DNA of 64,000 nt from Chinchilla lanigera (GCF_000276665.1 NW_004955404.1:31271637-31335636); one strand, 5' to 3'. Shown: positions 12,797 to 26,543, counted from the first letter of the stretch. Notes: a model not told the origin generated them from the sequence alone. Numbers and translations: made by a program.

Positions 12797-13705
12797 TCTC
12801 CTGCAACTTTTTTATAAGTAGTATGGAAAGGAGAATGGAAAATATAGGAAAAGAGGACATCAAGCTTTGTTTCTTTATAATCTTGGGTTTTAAATGCCTG
12901 GGATAAAAATGCTCCTATTTTTTCCATTAAGACACAAATCAAGCCCCTTTGGTAAGATGAATTCATCACTAAAATCAATAAAGATGTGAGGCTTCAGACG
13001 TTTACGTGTGTGTTCTATTCTTGCATATTTTACAGGTGAATACACACAATTATACACAAAACTGAGCAAGAGATAAACAATACCTAGTAGAGATTTTTCC
13101 TTCTCAGTAGGAAGCCAAAAGAAGCCTAGCAACATGCCAGCCAAATTGCTTGCCCAGATACAGATTCTTTTGAAGATTATTTCCATATTTCCTTAAAAAG
13201 AAAAAATGCAGAACAAAAGCATTTAAAAAAAAAAATCTTGCAGCCATCAATATGATTGTGTAATCAAACAGTGAAATATAGTCACAACTTTGAAAATACT
13301 TAGATATTTGATATTCATTTAGAGATTTCTTTCCCAAACTTCCCTAAGCACACAGAGCAAATTCTATTAAACTGACAGTGGTCAATGCAAACAGCTTAAT
13401 TCAAAGCAAGGCCTCTCCCAGGCTGACTGGTCTCCTGCTTTGTTGTTCTAACAATACATTATAATAACTTTAATAAATGAAAATATTAAAAAAATCTGTT
13501 TTACTATCTGCTCCCAGTAGAGAGAAAGTATAAGTCTGAAAGACTTAAATTTCAAAAACAAAAACATGTACCTTATTATCACAATTTAAGTATCCTGTGG
13601 TGATTTTCCCCCAGGGTGTATATATCTTCCCCCACCAGATATATATACCTTTAAAGTACCAAAAAAGGAACCCCAAATTCTGCAAATGTTCTTACTAACA
13701 ACTCC

Positions 13706-13805
13706 ACACCAGTTCTTGAACACTTATAATATGCCAGGTACTATACACCTTATACTATATATGTGACTTCATTTAATCATCACAGCATTCTCAGATGGTG
13801 GGGGT
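13706..13805 (+). mobile_element. MIR SINE fragment
   Basis: TAATATGCCAGGTACTATAC, CTTCATTTAATCATCACAGC is the conserved MIR core-to-tail segment. Confidence 0.72.
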
Positions 13806-13889
13806 ATCACCCAAGTGGCACTGTTTGCCAAGTTCCAAGTAGCCACTATATGCACCTACCTTTTATTGCTACAGCCTAAGATTTCAGCA

Positions 13890-14310
13890 CACCAAGGTTT
13901 GATGGTTGATGGTTTAGTTCTAAGACGTCTCCCAGAGTCTCATGTGTTGGTGGGTAAGGGGGTCACGGGGGTGCCACACTCATCAGGGAATTCATCCATT
14001 GATGAGTTCAGTAGCTGAATGTGCTCTTAGAAGTGGGGGCCTAAGTTGGATTTGGGTCACTCACTGGGGGCATGTTCTAGAAAACAGTATTCTTGTCCTC
14101 GGCTCCTCCCTTCTTTGTCTGTTTCCCAGCTGTCACAGGTTAGTAGCTTTCCTCTGCTAGGCTCTCCTTCCATGCCCTCTGCTACCCTGTTTCTGAAGCG
14201 CAGCCGCATGACTGTGGACTGCAAGTATGAGCCAAAATAAACCTCTCCTGCTTTAAGCATGTGTGTCAGGTATTTTGTTCCACCAAACGAAAAGTGAGGA
14301 AGACAAAAGG
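13890..14310 (+). mobile_element. MaLR-like solo LTR
   Basis: The order TTCAGTAGCTGAATGTGCTC, GTGGGGGCCTAAGTTGGATT, GGCTCCTCCC, CAGCTTTCCTCTGC-like and GAGCCAAAATAAACC (poly-A signal), then GTCAGGTATTTTGTTCC, is that of rodent and primate MaLR LTRs. No internal retroviral coding sequence is attached. The edges are approximate. Confidence 0.7.
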
Positions 14311-15671
14311 CAATCAATCAATCGTCTGCCATAACGCTAAATGTCCAGAGAATCCAATCTATCAAGGGGAGAGAAAGTAGCTCGTCATTCAGCCACTATG
14401 AGGCAAGCCAGAGACACCCGATCTCTGGTCTCATCTAAGATGCTTTTGGCTACAGCAAGTGACTCATGTCTACTACCTGTTTTCGGTCTATCTCCCAGGA
14501 AGGACACTGAAACTCAGCCTGGGGCTTAGTAGAAACAGTTCATTTGAACTGTTAAGAAATCCTCAAGTTTCCCTGTGTTCATATTCTTCAAATGAGTTTT
14601 AATTATGCGGAAGTCAAAGGAACTGTGATGTGGAGTGGGGTGGTAATATTTTGTTATTTAACAGTAGACAAAGGTAACAGGCACTAAGGCAGGTGGGCTG
14701 ACTTTGGAAAGCTTATTATAAATTTATTAGCAAAATGCCATATAGTAATCTTCGTAATTTCTTTTAAGAAATTTACTGTAGGTCCTTGCTTTTTAAAAAT
14801 TCTGCTCCTTGCCCTGAGTTTCTACAAGATATTCCAACTACTTCTACACTACATCTTTCCACTCAAAAGTCTGAAGCATACCATTTAGATTTACATCACA
14901 AGATGAAACATGAATGATCATGACATAAAGACACAGCAATGTTCTAATATTTCATGTAAATATGCATGTAAATATACATCTTTCAAATGTCCAATAAGCA
15001 AATTAGTATATATCACTGCATATGAACGTAAGAATTTATTAAAACTTCTACCAACTAGGTTCAAAGTTTCCATTTTACTTTATTACCCATGAGCAGGAAA
15101 TAAACACTCTTCATTTAAACTTTACAAGTTTCAGATTACATTCTAATATGCCACATCGTTACTCTAGTGTGATAAGTGAAAGGCAATTGAAACCAAAAGT
15201 TCAGCGGTTTGCCAGATCTGATTTGTATATGAGTGATGAGGATAAAAAGAGGAAGGGTTAGCAATAAAGGAAAACAGCTTCTCCTTATCTTCAAAGTCTG
15301 ATTTTCAAATATCCAGGAAGTCTTCATAATTAAAATCTAATTTCAAGCAAACATTTACACCTGCAGAGCCAGGCACCAAGATGATACATGCCCCCTTCCC
15401 TCACACAGTTTCAAGTCTTATAAATAGTTATACATAGATGGGGAGGCAAAAAAAAAAAAAAACTGCTTTGAAAGCTCAGATGAAAAAAATCTATGTCACC
15501 TTCAATTAAAAGTTTTCTGATTAAAAAGATAAAATGACTTCACACTGTCTGTCCAGAGATCCCTGTGCACTTACCTTTATACAATGTATTCCAGCTGTGA
15601 ACTCATGGGGACCTGTCCCCAGTTATCATGTGAATCCCTGTTAAGGGCAAATCTCCTCCTTGTCTGTGGAT

Positions 15672-15788
15672 GTGTAAGGCAGGGGCTTGGCAAGTTGCTA
15701 AGTTGCCCTGGCTTGGCTTGGACTCATGATCCTCCTGCCTCAGCCTCTCAGAGGGCTGAGATTACACACATGGGCCATCATGCCAGGG
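15672..15788 (-). mobile_element. Antisense B1 SINE without internal duplication
   Basis: GGCAAGTTGCTAAGTTGCCC, GATCCTCCTGCCTCAGCCTC and TGAGATTACACACATGGGCC give the reverse of a proto-B1. Confidence 0.78.
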
Positions 15789-18700
15789 TAGTACTTGTAA
15801 CTGAAGGTACTAAATCAATGCTTCTTATATGACACATAGGTGAATGATTTCTCTAAGACTTTAAGTGTCATTTTCCACCACAGCTCCAGAAATAGATTCA
15901 AACATATATACCTGGATATCTCTACCCTCAACAGATAATCACTTAAATCAGACCAGAACAGAACATGAAAAACAGAGAAAAACAATGCTTAGTACTTGTA
16001 ATTACTATCGAAGTTTATATTTCAAAAAACAGCTAAGGGAACTAGAGATATATATGATAGAGCCATGTACACTATTCATTCTATTGGAGTCATTTACTAG
16101 GCAGCCATACAAGCAATAATTGGAAAGACAGAAGGGTATCTTCCCCAAAAGTATCTCTTTGGTTTAATCCTCTGAAGGGTCTTGTTATAAAACAAATGCT
16201 ATTGGATAAAAAAAAAAAAAATGTACTGTAATCCTTTCATAAGTTGACTCATAGCAATAGCTAATCAGATTAGACATCAAGTGAAACTCTTTGAAGCAGT
16301 TAATATCAGAGAGGTTACTTCTGAAGATAAAGACCCTGGCCAGGTTCAGTATGAATCACAGCCGGCAGGCCGACAGAATCAAGTCCTGCTGCTTACTGGA
16401 TGTGAAAGAGCATAGAAATTAGAAAAGAGAGTTGCCATGCAGAAACTTGTGTATCTGAGAAATAGATTAAAAACGCAAAATGGAGAAGAGACAAACACAA
16501 ATAATACTTTAATTCTGCTCTAGCTTATCCCAGCATCAAACTGCCTTAAATTCTACAGCTTTTCTCTGCAACTAGTACTCTTAGGTAGTCAAACTTTGCA
16601 GTTAATGAGTACTTACAATTTGACTACACATTTTTGCTGCTGACTTTAAACAAAGCCTTGGACATTCAGAAGAATTAACATCCCCTTCCCAATAAGTATC
16701 TAATATCAAAGAATGGCAGAATACAGTGACTGACACAGTACAATGAGCTTCCTTTTTGTTTTTGTTTCCTAGTAAGTTGGTAGGAAGAGAACATTTAAAA
16801 ATAGTAACATGAATTGACAGGTGGAAGTCACCATGCTCAAGTTGCAGATCTAAGTTTAGATATCATTAAGCTTGCTTTAAAAAAAAGATTAAGATGTTGA
16901 AAACCCCACTTGAAAGATATACTTGCAAAAAAGGAAGTAAAACCAAGTTTAAATTAGAAAAGGGTGGAAATTAAAGAATTCAAAATTATGTTTTTCTTAC
17001 ATGAATAAGTCTTAAATAAATACACACACATATCTGAAGCAGATTGGCAGATTGTTAAATCAGGGCACCATCTGGGACCCTGACTCCTAAGAAATGACTA
17101 TAGTACTGCCATAAAATCAAGAACCCTGCTGAAGTTGTGGAGAGCATACAACACCCTTAAAATATCATTTTGAGTTTCCATTATGTTAACAATGGAAGAT
17201 GTTAATATTAATTTTGCTTTCAACCATTGTCCCTTTGGCACTCAGCGTGTTTAAAAATAAGATTTTATTCCTGTACCTCACTTTAACACATTAAAAAAAA
17301 ACCCTCAGGCAATACCAGTGTTTACTTAAAATTACATTTTATACCTAAAACATTAATAACCAATGACAGAGTAAGTTTCCACAAGAAAACAATTTCTTTA
17401 CATTACCGAAACACTGTGTTCAAAAGCATTACCCTCCTGTAATCATATTATGAACAGATGCATCTGAAGAAGTGCTAAAAACTGGGTTGGAATGGTAAGG
17501 GGGTGGAAAGAAAAAAACATGTTTACAATCTGTTCAAATTCTCCCTTAAAATGTTTTGAAATAAATTGGTTACAGCAATAGTTTCAATACAGGTCTTAGT
17601 TTCTAAGTCAAGTTACTGCACATATATAATTAAAACCTTAATATTAAGCCCTGCTTTCTGCCAACTCTGAGTTCTCCAATACAGGATCTCTGGGCTATGC
17701 TTTGGAGTTGCTTTTCACAATTAGCAAATGTTATATTTTTCTTAAAAACCAGATGCCATTACAAAGATCATAATGCTTGCTATCAGCTCCCTGGTGTGCT
17801 ATCACATTTCATGTACTTATTCTCCTACATGCCTTTTATAAAAGGTGTGCAGATTGTGTGTGTTAAATTTAGTACAGATATATGGTAAATTGTTGTTACA
17901 ATGATCCAAGCTTGATGTTATGCCTCAGACTGGGGTAGACATTCATCTATCATTTATGGAGATTAATCATAAATTTGCTTATGAGCCTATTGGAAAGAAA
18001 AAAGTAAAGACTGCTCCTACCCACTAAATCAGGAGAGGTCAAAGTTAAAAACAGCAGCTGACTCAAGTAGATGCAATACCAAAATGAATGGCATCATTCA
18101 AATATATCTGGAAAAGTTCAAACTACTACTTCCTGAAACTTAGCACAACTCATTTAGAAAATTACCCATGTGAGTATGTATAATTTCAGAAGTATAAACA
18201 GTACTCTAGTTCTGGCTCACCAGTGACAAATTTACAAATTAGATTGTAAATGTCAAATTGCTGGAAAACAGTTGTAGTTTGGGTCTGGACTACTGAACTT
18301 ATTTGCTACCAATAACTCTTTCATTGTCTCTACTCCAGAAGTTCATTCTCAGCACACACAACTCTCAGGCTCTGTACACTCAATGTACGTTTATCCCCTC
18401 ACAAAACCACCTCATGTTGGCCAACATAGAAGATATTAACTGTCCCTTCTGTTTGCTTTCAGTATGTCATGGTTACACTGTGCTTACAGTGAGGCCAGCA
18501 ACAGGGCTATGCACTGTTAGATACACCCTGGGTAGCTGAGTACGACTGAGCACCTAAAATACTCAAATGACTTGCCACATTTTTGCTAAATTAAATGTAT
18601 ATAGATGAGCAAAATAATCTCAAAGTACTTACTTCCATTATTACATTCTCAAACAAATTACAATGAGACTTTCAATTGAATAAACAAATTAACAAGGAAA

Positions 18701-18837
18701 TGTAGACATTATTACACGACAGTAAATAAATTATACTGCAGCAGTGTGTCAAAAGACTGTCACACAGACAGTAACCTTCCTTTCTACTCAGCTGTTCTGA
18801 TGGCAAGGAGGGAATGAGCAAGGAATTCTCAGTCTGT

Positions 18838-19052
18838 GCCAGAATTTCTCAACTCCAGCATTATTATTTTTTAGTAGAAAAATTTTGCATCGTGAGGACG
18901 GTCCTGTGCATTTAAGGGTATTTAGCACCATTCCTGACCCACTGGATCCCTGTGGCACCCCCACCCCAGTATTGCAACCAAAAATGTCTCCAGACATGGC
19001 CAAATGTCCTCAGAGGTGCAAGACTGCCTCCAGTTGAGAACCACTGATCTAA
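18838..19052 (-). mobile_element. MER5A-like hAT-Charlie MITE
   Basis: In reverse it begins AGTGGTTCTCAACTGGAGG, with GACATTTGGCCATGTCTGG, AGACATTTTTGGTTGCAATA and TAAATGCACAGGACCGTCC following. This order is diagnostic of MER5A. Confidence 0.88.
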
Positions 19053-20715
19053 CCAACATCAAGTCTTTAATCTTCGATAATGATAGGATAAGTTTTTCAA
19101 CTTACAGGAGCCTCCACATTACATAAGAGCAAAACTAGAAACTAAGGAGAGCATTACTATTTAGTAAGTAACTATCTGCTTTCCCTTAAGTCTGCTTCCT
19201 TTAAAAAAAAAAAAATGCTATCTCAGTGTTTAAGAGCTGGGCCAATGTTTTTAAAGCAGTCATTTGCCAGCTCCCTTGGGTCTTATCTGGGAGGCTCTGG
19301 AGCACCCAAACCCTTCATTCTTGGTCTAACAAGACACACTTATTAGGGGAAAAGCTCCCAAGCAAAGCTGAAGTCGTCACTTGGGCATGCTCACTGGAAA
19401 GACTGAGGCACACCTTGCTTTGATAGACTTGTGGTTTCCACTTAAACAAGTTGTTCTGCATACTTCCTACTACTGCTGTAACTACGTGACCTCCTGGTTT
19501 CACTTTGTCAGTCGTGCAATTTTACTAACGGCTGAACCCTGATACTGAGTTTTCTTAACCATTTTAGACCCAACGGCTCCTAAAGCAGGCTCCAAGCCAG
19601 CTTTGTACGTGCACCCTTGGAATAAGAAGCCAACAAACAAGTTTCACCTAAGCTGTAGCCGACTCAACTATAGGGTGCACAGTTTCAAAGCAATATGATT
19701 TTAGAGGGAAGCACATTCACCCTTACTAGGCATCAACAACTTAAGAAAAAGAAGACTTTCAAAGTCTAAAGTGTCTTTGATCATCAGAATATGTTGATTA
19801 GGAAAAATAGATTTCAATTTTATTTTTCATGAAAACTAAACCCACCCTCTTGTACTACAAAAGTAAATACTTTGGTGATGAAACTTAGGATCACTCAACC
19901 ACAAGTCAATCAGAAATGCTGACAGACTCTTCCCTGCCATGCACATATCACTGCTGTAGATTAAGAAAAACCTTCACTAGAACTATACAGGTAGGTTCGA
20001 AATAGCTAGCTCATTTTCTAAAATACTTATTGTTAGACTTTTAAAAAACTAATGCAAACTTAAATTTCAGGTTGTACTCTATTAAAAGACAATGTATACT
20101 CAGATATTTATTATTTTTTCATAAAACAATGGTCATATGTGTTATTAGAGTCAATTTTTAATAACTGAAGTTATTACCAGAGATATTAACCACATAAACT
20201 AAATCTTTGCGTGAACTGGAAAATACCAGTTTTCCCATTTCTATTTTTTGCACAGACAGAATAAAGTATATATTTTCTTACTTGGAAAAATGTTAATTAG
20301 ATGTTAAAACCCTATAAGGAGGCTGTCATTATTATAAAATTGAATCATTTTGCTGCCACATTTATCTGGTAATTTGACTTCATTACTGATTTCCTGAAAG
20401 CAAATTAGACTTACAGAGAAAAAAAGTCTCATAAAAGTTTAAAACCTTATTTCCTGAAACCATACACTCACACATGAATATACCATTTTCCTCTTAAAAT
20501 CCATCAGCATACCTCTTCCCATTCCTACTTTTGCTTTCTTGTCCAAATATCAAAGTAGTTAAAAAAAAAAAAAAAATCTCATTTTTTAAAAAGCAATCAC
20601 AACTGGCAAGGTCATGAGCATTACATGCTGTCCCAGGCACTTCTGTATTCCAAATATTAGCAAGATCTCTTTTACCACTGTGTTACTCTAATTTTTTTGT
20701 TAACAATTATGTTTT

Positions 20716-20800
20716 GGGGGCCAGGGATATAGCTCAATGGCACGGCACCTGCCTGGCAAGTACGAGGCCCTGAGTTCGATTCCCAGTACCCAAAAAAAAA
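20716..20800 (+). mobile_element. ID SINE
   Basis: The body reads GGGGGCCAGGGATATAGCTC ... CTGCCTGGCAAG ... GAGTTCGATTCCCAGTACCC with A9. It is a few substitutions from the young copies. It lies about 370 bp from an LMO7 exon, on the opposite strand. Confidence 0.9.
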
Positions 20801-21170
20801 GTCTTAACTACATGTACAGTAAAACTTACTTTTACATAATTATTTTCTGTCTGTAAACTGCAATATACTTTGTAAGTACAAAGGCTATCCTTACCATTAG
20901 CAAGCAAACACTACCATACTGGACAAGCATTAAAATATAAACTATCATTTTGTTCAGCCCAGAGATTTAACAGCATGACACATTATAGATTATAGACAGT
21001 TTCACATTCACAGACTTCAAGCCATTTTTTAAATAGTCTATTTTGGAATGAGAACAGAGGAAGAATAGAGATGAATGGTTTTTCAGTAATCACAAACTCT
21101 CAGCACTTATTTTCACTTAAGCTGAAAGCCTGGAGTTTAAATATATACATAACAAACCAGTGAAACTTAC

Positions 21171-21277
21171 TTGACAGTGACCCGATTCGATAAATCCTGT
21201 AGGTCCCCAGGATGGAAAAGCTGGGCTTCTTTCAATCCAATCTGTTCACAAGCTTTCAAAAAAACGTTTACATTATC
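21171..21277 (-). CDS. LMO7: LMO7 internal coding exon, C-terminal part of CH domain
   Basis: This 107-bp minus-strand exon lies between acceptor CTTTTTCCAG and donor GTAAGTTTC. It is read from its first base (phase 0) and gives [19 protein letters not shown] then [16 protein letters not shown], ending with AA, two bases of a Lys codon. The motif [17 protein letters not shown] is characteristic of LMO7; LIMCH1 has LFDPSDLQDTSNRVTVK. With the two upstream exons it supplies roughly 82 residues of the CH domain. The remaining helix (recognisable in human by a VLITLYWLGRKAQ segment) should be in the next exon at lower coordinates. I looked for it in 1-21170 and did not see it, so it probably lies beyond the window. 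Confidence 0.97.
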
Positions 21278-22949
21278 CTGGAAAAAGAATTGGAAAGTGG
21301 TTGCTTAGCCAAGCTCACTCTCAAAGGTTAAAAAATTTTATGATATAACTTCCTAGATTCAAAGTCCAATTACAGCCAGCAAAAGAGGTGGCAACAAGAC
21401 CAATGCGTATGCATATTTAAAAAAAAATACATGGGCACACAGAGCTTCTCAGTCTCCAGAGCATAAAAGGCAGTGCTATCTTGTGCCCAAGCATATACTG
21501 TTTCTGTGATCTTTGTGACTGGCACGTTAAACATTACCTGTTATAGGACAAGCGCCCAGCCACTGAGCAGTAATCTACACTTTGATGTCAGCTCTGCTCT
21601 GCAAACAAACGCCCTCTTCCCAGCTTCGCACGACAAGCCTCACCTCTCCTCTTTAAAAATAACTCCAGCTACTGACATTCACCCACCCAGAAACTGTTGG
21701 CAGGGAAGAAATAAGAGGAGGAACATTCTGTTTCTATGATTACAAATTACAGAACGACTGTGGAATACCACACCTGAAATCTGGGTTTGGTTGCTGAGCC
21801 AGCTCTTGACAGACAGGGAAACCATACTATAGGACCACGGGGAAGCCTGGTGCTCATTGGCTACGCCACACGGTTTAGGAGTGGCACATTACTCACTCCC
21901 TGCACCTGTCTCATGGGCTGCTCCCCCCACAACCAAAAAAAAAGAAAAGGAAAAATCTACCCTCCTCCTCCAAAGCTGCCCTTGTATCTAATTTCAAAAC
22001 GCCAATTCTCCATTTACCAACCAAGGCTTTTTAACATAAACTCTGCACAAACAGGGACCACAATATATCCTATTTTACAGTCTGCTGCACTCCAACCACA
22101 CACATTTGGTTACCATAATTAGTTTAGGCTTCATCTTTGCTACTTTTAAAAAGGAAAGAAGAATGTACCTGATGGGACTGAGTTTTTGATGATCCTCTGG
22201 GGACTATTTATTTTGCGCAGTGAGGCTCTCTGGCAAGGGAATGTCCTTCTTACATGACTGTCCACCTAAGCACACTGGCAACCCCACCTGAGGTGTGAGC
22301 ATCCTGAGACTTCACCTCCCCGCAACGGGCCAACTTTCACGGGCCAGAAGACAACCTGCCCCTTGGAGAAAACACTCACTCTTTCCCGCATGTGGAAGCT
22401 CATCTCACAGGAAGAGAAGGTGAGGTGCATTGCCAAAGGGACTGGGAATGATTAGAAAGGGAGAGAGAAATGAAGGGGCAAAGTGGACTGCTTAGGTTCC
22501 TGGAGAGTGAGGGGACTTAGGGAAAGTGCAAGAGAAGATATGACAGAGAAAAGCAACACTGACTACTAGCTAGGGAGAAAGGACATTTTAAAAAATCACT
22601 ATTTGTGGAAGGGAGAGATTGTTCCAGGGTGCTGTCAGTAAAAGGCAGAGTAGATTACCCAGTTAGAAGCTGAAATCCACAAATCGTTTTAAACAAGATT
22701 TCCTCAAAGCTTAAAGAAACCAAAAGTTGAGCAGCTTAACAAGGGACACTTAATGTGATTTTATGCAGAAAAGGGAGAAATAATTTACTGGCAAAATCCC
22801 AGGAGAAATAAGAGGATAATTTTATTGTTAAGTTCATAATTTCTAAAACCTACTATTTGTATTTGCCAGATGATATAAATGCATGCTTCTAAAAACTTGC
22901 CCTCTAAGGAACAAAAAAAAAAAGACTTGGGATAACAATTCCAAATTCT

Positions 22950-23027
22950 ATTTTGTCTTTTTTGAGATAGGGTCTCGCTATGCAGTTCAAGTGTTGGGAT
23001 TACAGGTGTCCACCACCACGCCAGGCC
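22950..23027 (-). mobile_element. Internally deleted antisense B1 SINE with perfect 17-bp target-site duplication
   Basis: The T-rich start and GAGATAGGGTCTCGCTATGC pass directly into GTGTTGGGATTACAGGTGTC, so the B1 centre is missing. TAACAATTCCAAATTCT flanks it exactly (22933-22949 and 23028-23044). Confidence 0.88.
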
Positions 23028-23146
23028 TAACAATTCCAAATTCTAGAGGAAGCAAATTTCTCATCAAAAAAATGAAAAGTAAAGCAGCAGAAGTCTTCCC
23101 ACCAACTCAGTTTGGTTCTGAATGTTTAAAGTATTACAAAGTATTG

Positions 23147-23223
23147 AGCTAGAGGTGTAACTCAGTGTTAAAAGACTTGCCTAGCATCTTGAGGTCCTGG
23201 GTTCAACTTCCATCATCACAAAA
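23147..23223 (+). mobile_element. ID SINE, old
   Basis: AGGTGTAACTCAGTGTTAAA, CTTGCCTAGCATCTTGAGG and GGGTTCAACTTCCATCA are a diverged ID body with a short A-tail. Confidence 0.7.
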
Positions 23224-23859
23224 GCTAAAGTATTATAAAATATTAAAACAAAATCAAACTCAAAACGGTAACTTTGAGTTTAAAACTTATAGAACTGAGT
23301 GTCAAAACAAGTCTTCACATATTTTATAAAATATAATAACATTTATCTAGTTAACTATATGCACAGGTTGATAAGGATAGAACCACACATTCTCAAAATT
23401 TATCTGAGTATTTAGAGAGAAAATACTTAAAATCTAAAGTGATTGTAACTTAATTAGAATAAAGGTGAAGAAAAAATAAGTATAATTCAACTTTAGTCTT
23501 AGGTAAAACCTTTATCTTAACCAAACGCAGAATATCTTTAACACAGTTCAATGCATTGTTGTAAAGCAGAAAGACTTTGGAAATGAAGCCACACATGGGC
23601 TATGTGGCAGGAACGGGTTGTACTAAGATTGGAACTGTGATCTGCATCATGCTTACTGGATTTGAGCCCACTGGAAATTTATTTCTTTGCAGTTTCAAAG
23701 AACCCAGGCACAGAGTTGCCTCGAGGAATATATAAAATTATAGAATAAAATTTTCATGTCTGCTGAAACATCAAGAAGACACACCCTGTTCAGCATAATA
23801 AAAACACTTAGTACTCATTTAATAGAATCATTTTACTTGAAATGACCAAAAAAAAAAAA

Positions 23860-24000
23860 AAAAAAGGACAAACTGAAGCAGTTTTATCTAATTAAAGTGG
23901 TAGCTGGACTCCAAGTTAGCCCTACCACTAACCAACTATGCCCTTTGGAAAGATTGGTTAACCCTCCGGCCCCACTTTCCTCATTTGTACACTGTGCAGT
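23860..24000 (+). mobile_element. MIR SINE
   Basis: TAGCCCTACCACTAACCAAC, AGATTGGTTAACCCTCCGG and CACTTTCCTCATTTGTACAC follow MIR order. Confidence 0.68.
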
Positions 24001-24404
24001 ATATGATCAGTAATCCACTGCCAATGGCAAACACCTCTCCGCAAAGTAAAGGAGGCTATCTCTGGCCCAATCCATCACACAAACATTTCATAGCTCAACT
24101 TCCACAAAATACTTCATGTCAAAAGCCTGCATTAAACATGTGCAATCCCAATACTTTCAGACCAAAAGTGGCTTCTCAAAAAAAAATTTTTAGTGACAAA
24201 ACTTAAAGGTATCTACCAACCCTTTTCACTCCAAGACTTTGCGACTATAGTAGAGGTAGATTATATACAAACAGAAAAAGCAGATGGCTTAAGATTTCCA
24301 TATTCTCTCTAACCTCCTTTCCATTGATTAACAAACTTACATGCTTACTAAAAACTAAGATAGGATGAGGAAGTCAAAAAAATCTACAAAAGTTCTCAGG
24401 TTTG

Positions 24405-24905
24405 TTCACTTTAGTATATCTATTAAATTTCCATACTACATAACAAATTATTCCAAAACTTAGATGCTTAAGGTAATAGATGTTGACATTACATTTTGGA
24501 GTGTGAGAAACATGAAAGTGGCCTTCACTGGATGGCTCTGACTTGAGGGATTCTCATCGGGCTGTGGTCAGGATGTCAATCCACAGTGCAGTCATCTGAA
24601 GACTTTCCTAGACCTGGGAGTTATCCCCCAAGGTAGCTCACTTATATAGTCATCAAATCATGGCTGGTTGTCTCCAAGAAGCCTCACTTCATTACCAAAT
24701 GGACATCTCCGTAGGATTACTTGATAAAGCCAGCAATCCAAGAGAGAGCAAGATGGAAGCATACTGTAGCTCTTACAGTCACGTTCCATCATTTCCTCAA
24801 TATCCAATTGGTTAAAAGGTCAGCTCAGTCCAGTGTAGGGAACACTACACAAGAACACGAATACCAGGTAACAAACATGGGAACATACTCGAGAGTTAGC
24901 TACCA
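24405..24905 (+). mobile_element. Old LTR-like interspersed repeat
   Basis: ACAAATTATTCCAAAACTTA, CAGTCATCTGAAGACTTTCC, AATCCAAGAGAGAGCAAG and CACAAGAACACGAATACCAGG match a mammalian repeat family I remember but cannot name with certainty. I treat it as ERVL/MaLR-related. Confidence 0.5.
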
Positions 24906-25434
24906 CCTTTCACTCTGAACCCCAATGATCCGTATCTCATCCACATACAAAATTCACTAACTTCTACTCAAACCCCAGAATTCTCAGAGCCTTACAAGGT
25001 CAGATCAAAGTTCAGAATCTCATTATCTAAGTCAGATCCAGGTATACATGGGGTTCCTTGGGTGTAATTTCTTAAGTATGACCCCTGGGTACAGCTCCTC
25101 TCAAGATGATTGCTAGTAAACTAAAAAGAAGTTACCTATCCACCACCTGTTCTCAACATACAATCGTGGGGCCAGGTGTATCATAATCAGGACAGACACT
25201 CCAGGCCAGAGTCAGGAGAAATGAAAGGCATGTAGGAGTTACAGGTCCACAGAAATTTTGGAAATGTGCAAGGCTGGCATTTCCTTCATTAGAACTCAAG
25301 GCTAGAAAATACTTCTTCATACTTTTTGACTCTATCCTCTATAATCTTCATCCCACCCTAAAAAAGTCTTCACTTTTCCTTGAAAAGAAACCCATGTTTA
25401 CAGATGTGTAGCTTTCTCAGTCTGCTTCCTTTAT

Positions 25435-25590
25435 TTTTAATTTTTATCAGTACACATTCACGGTACATAATGACTGCACTCATCGTGGGGATCTGGTACA
25501 TGTACAAAACACATCTTTATCCTTTTTATGTCCCCTTCTCCTCTCAGTCTACTTCCTTTCCTATCTTTCTGATAAAAGTTTGAGGGGTAA
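25435..25590 (-). mobile_element. Diverged repeat related to 46800-46965, possibly antisense L1 3' UTR
   Basis: It shares the order TACATAATGA - CTCATCGTGGGG - GTACATGTACA - pyrimidine-rich tract with the copy at 46.8 kb. Read in reverse, the tract is purine-rich like an L1 3' UTR. The family assignment is tentative. Confidence 0.4.
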
Positions 25591-26543
25591 AAGGTCTCTT
25601 TTATTTTTTATAATTCTGTCTCAGTCTAAGGTGGCAGTGTTTTTTGCAAATACAATTCTCTCAGAGAAGCCCTAGATCTTCTGTGAATCTTACTGGGTTT
25701 CCCTCCAATAGACAAAAGCCACACCTATGACTCTCAGGAGAAGCCCTTCTCTGCCTGAAGCTCCTTAGAAGCCCTGTTACCTGGCTGGACAGACCTTCCA
25801 GGCACCACCTTGGATCTTTCTAGGAATTTAAGGAGTTTTACAACCACACCCTCAACTTCATCTTTAGACCTTGTTTTCCTGCCAATGCTCTTATTTTGAT
25901 CTATGCCTGAAAAGCATTTCTCAATTCTAACAACATAAGGCTGCCAGTTGTCAATACCAGCAATTCCTGTGTTGCTGCCTTCCTCATATTTGCTACAACC
26001 AGTGGAGGAATCTAAACAGCACTTCAATGCTCTCAATGACTCCTCACTAGAGGAATGAAATCTCTTTACCAATTACCTGATTAACTGAGTGCAATTGCTT
26101 AGTACACAGAAGTGAATATTGGAAGGTAAAAATCACTTTAGAAGCTGGCTACTGCCGTGTTTTTACAATAAAGAGACAGAACTGTCATTAATTTGGAATG
26201 AAAAGTATTTAGAGATAAGTTACAGATGTCCATGTAAAGATGTCCAACTAGCAGTAAATTAGGTTCAAAACTCATTAGCAATATCTGATCTTAAAATAAG
26301 GCTTGAGGAGTCTTGAGTCTTGAGGAGTCTACTGCACATCGTAGTAGTTGAAATTAAGGTTGTGGATGAGCCCTTTTAGCAAAACAGAGGAAATGAAGCA
26401 TTCACAATCAACTACAATATTTAAGGGCAGTTTAAAAAAAAGGGAAGGAAGAAATCTAGTGTACAGAGAGAAATCAGAGGTAAAAAGAGATACAGCATTA
26501 TGGAACACAAAAGAAAAGAGTGTTTCAAAAAAAGAGAAAGTCC

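Larger units (their letters stand above)
1..21170 (-). other. LMO7: LMO7 intron downstream of the third CH exon (partial)
   Basis: This is at least 21,170 bp of intron by position relative to the exon at 21171-21277. It holds L1 3' ends at 1-982, 4430-6130 and 8230-8995, ID and B1 copies, MIR pieces near 12.0 and 13.7 kb, one LTR-like element at 13.9-14.3 kb and a MER5-type element at 18.8 kb. I recognise nothing specific in about 985-1750, 1850-3500, 6140-6850, 6990-7935, 9000-11985, 14315-15670, 15790-18835 and 19055-20715. Those parts are AT-rich single-copy-looking sequence without convincing ORFs. Confidence 0.85.

Noticed and set aside
25734..26072. 112-codon minus-strand ORF
   Set aside because: No recognisable domain, no family resemblance and no splice context. 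The sequence lies next to old LTR-like DNA; its length is within chance for a 64-kb window.
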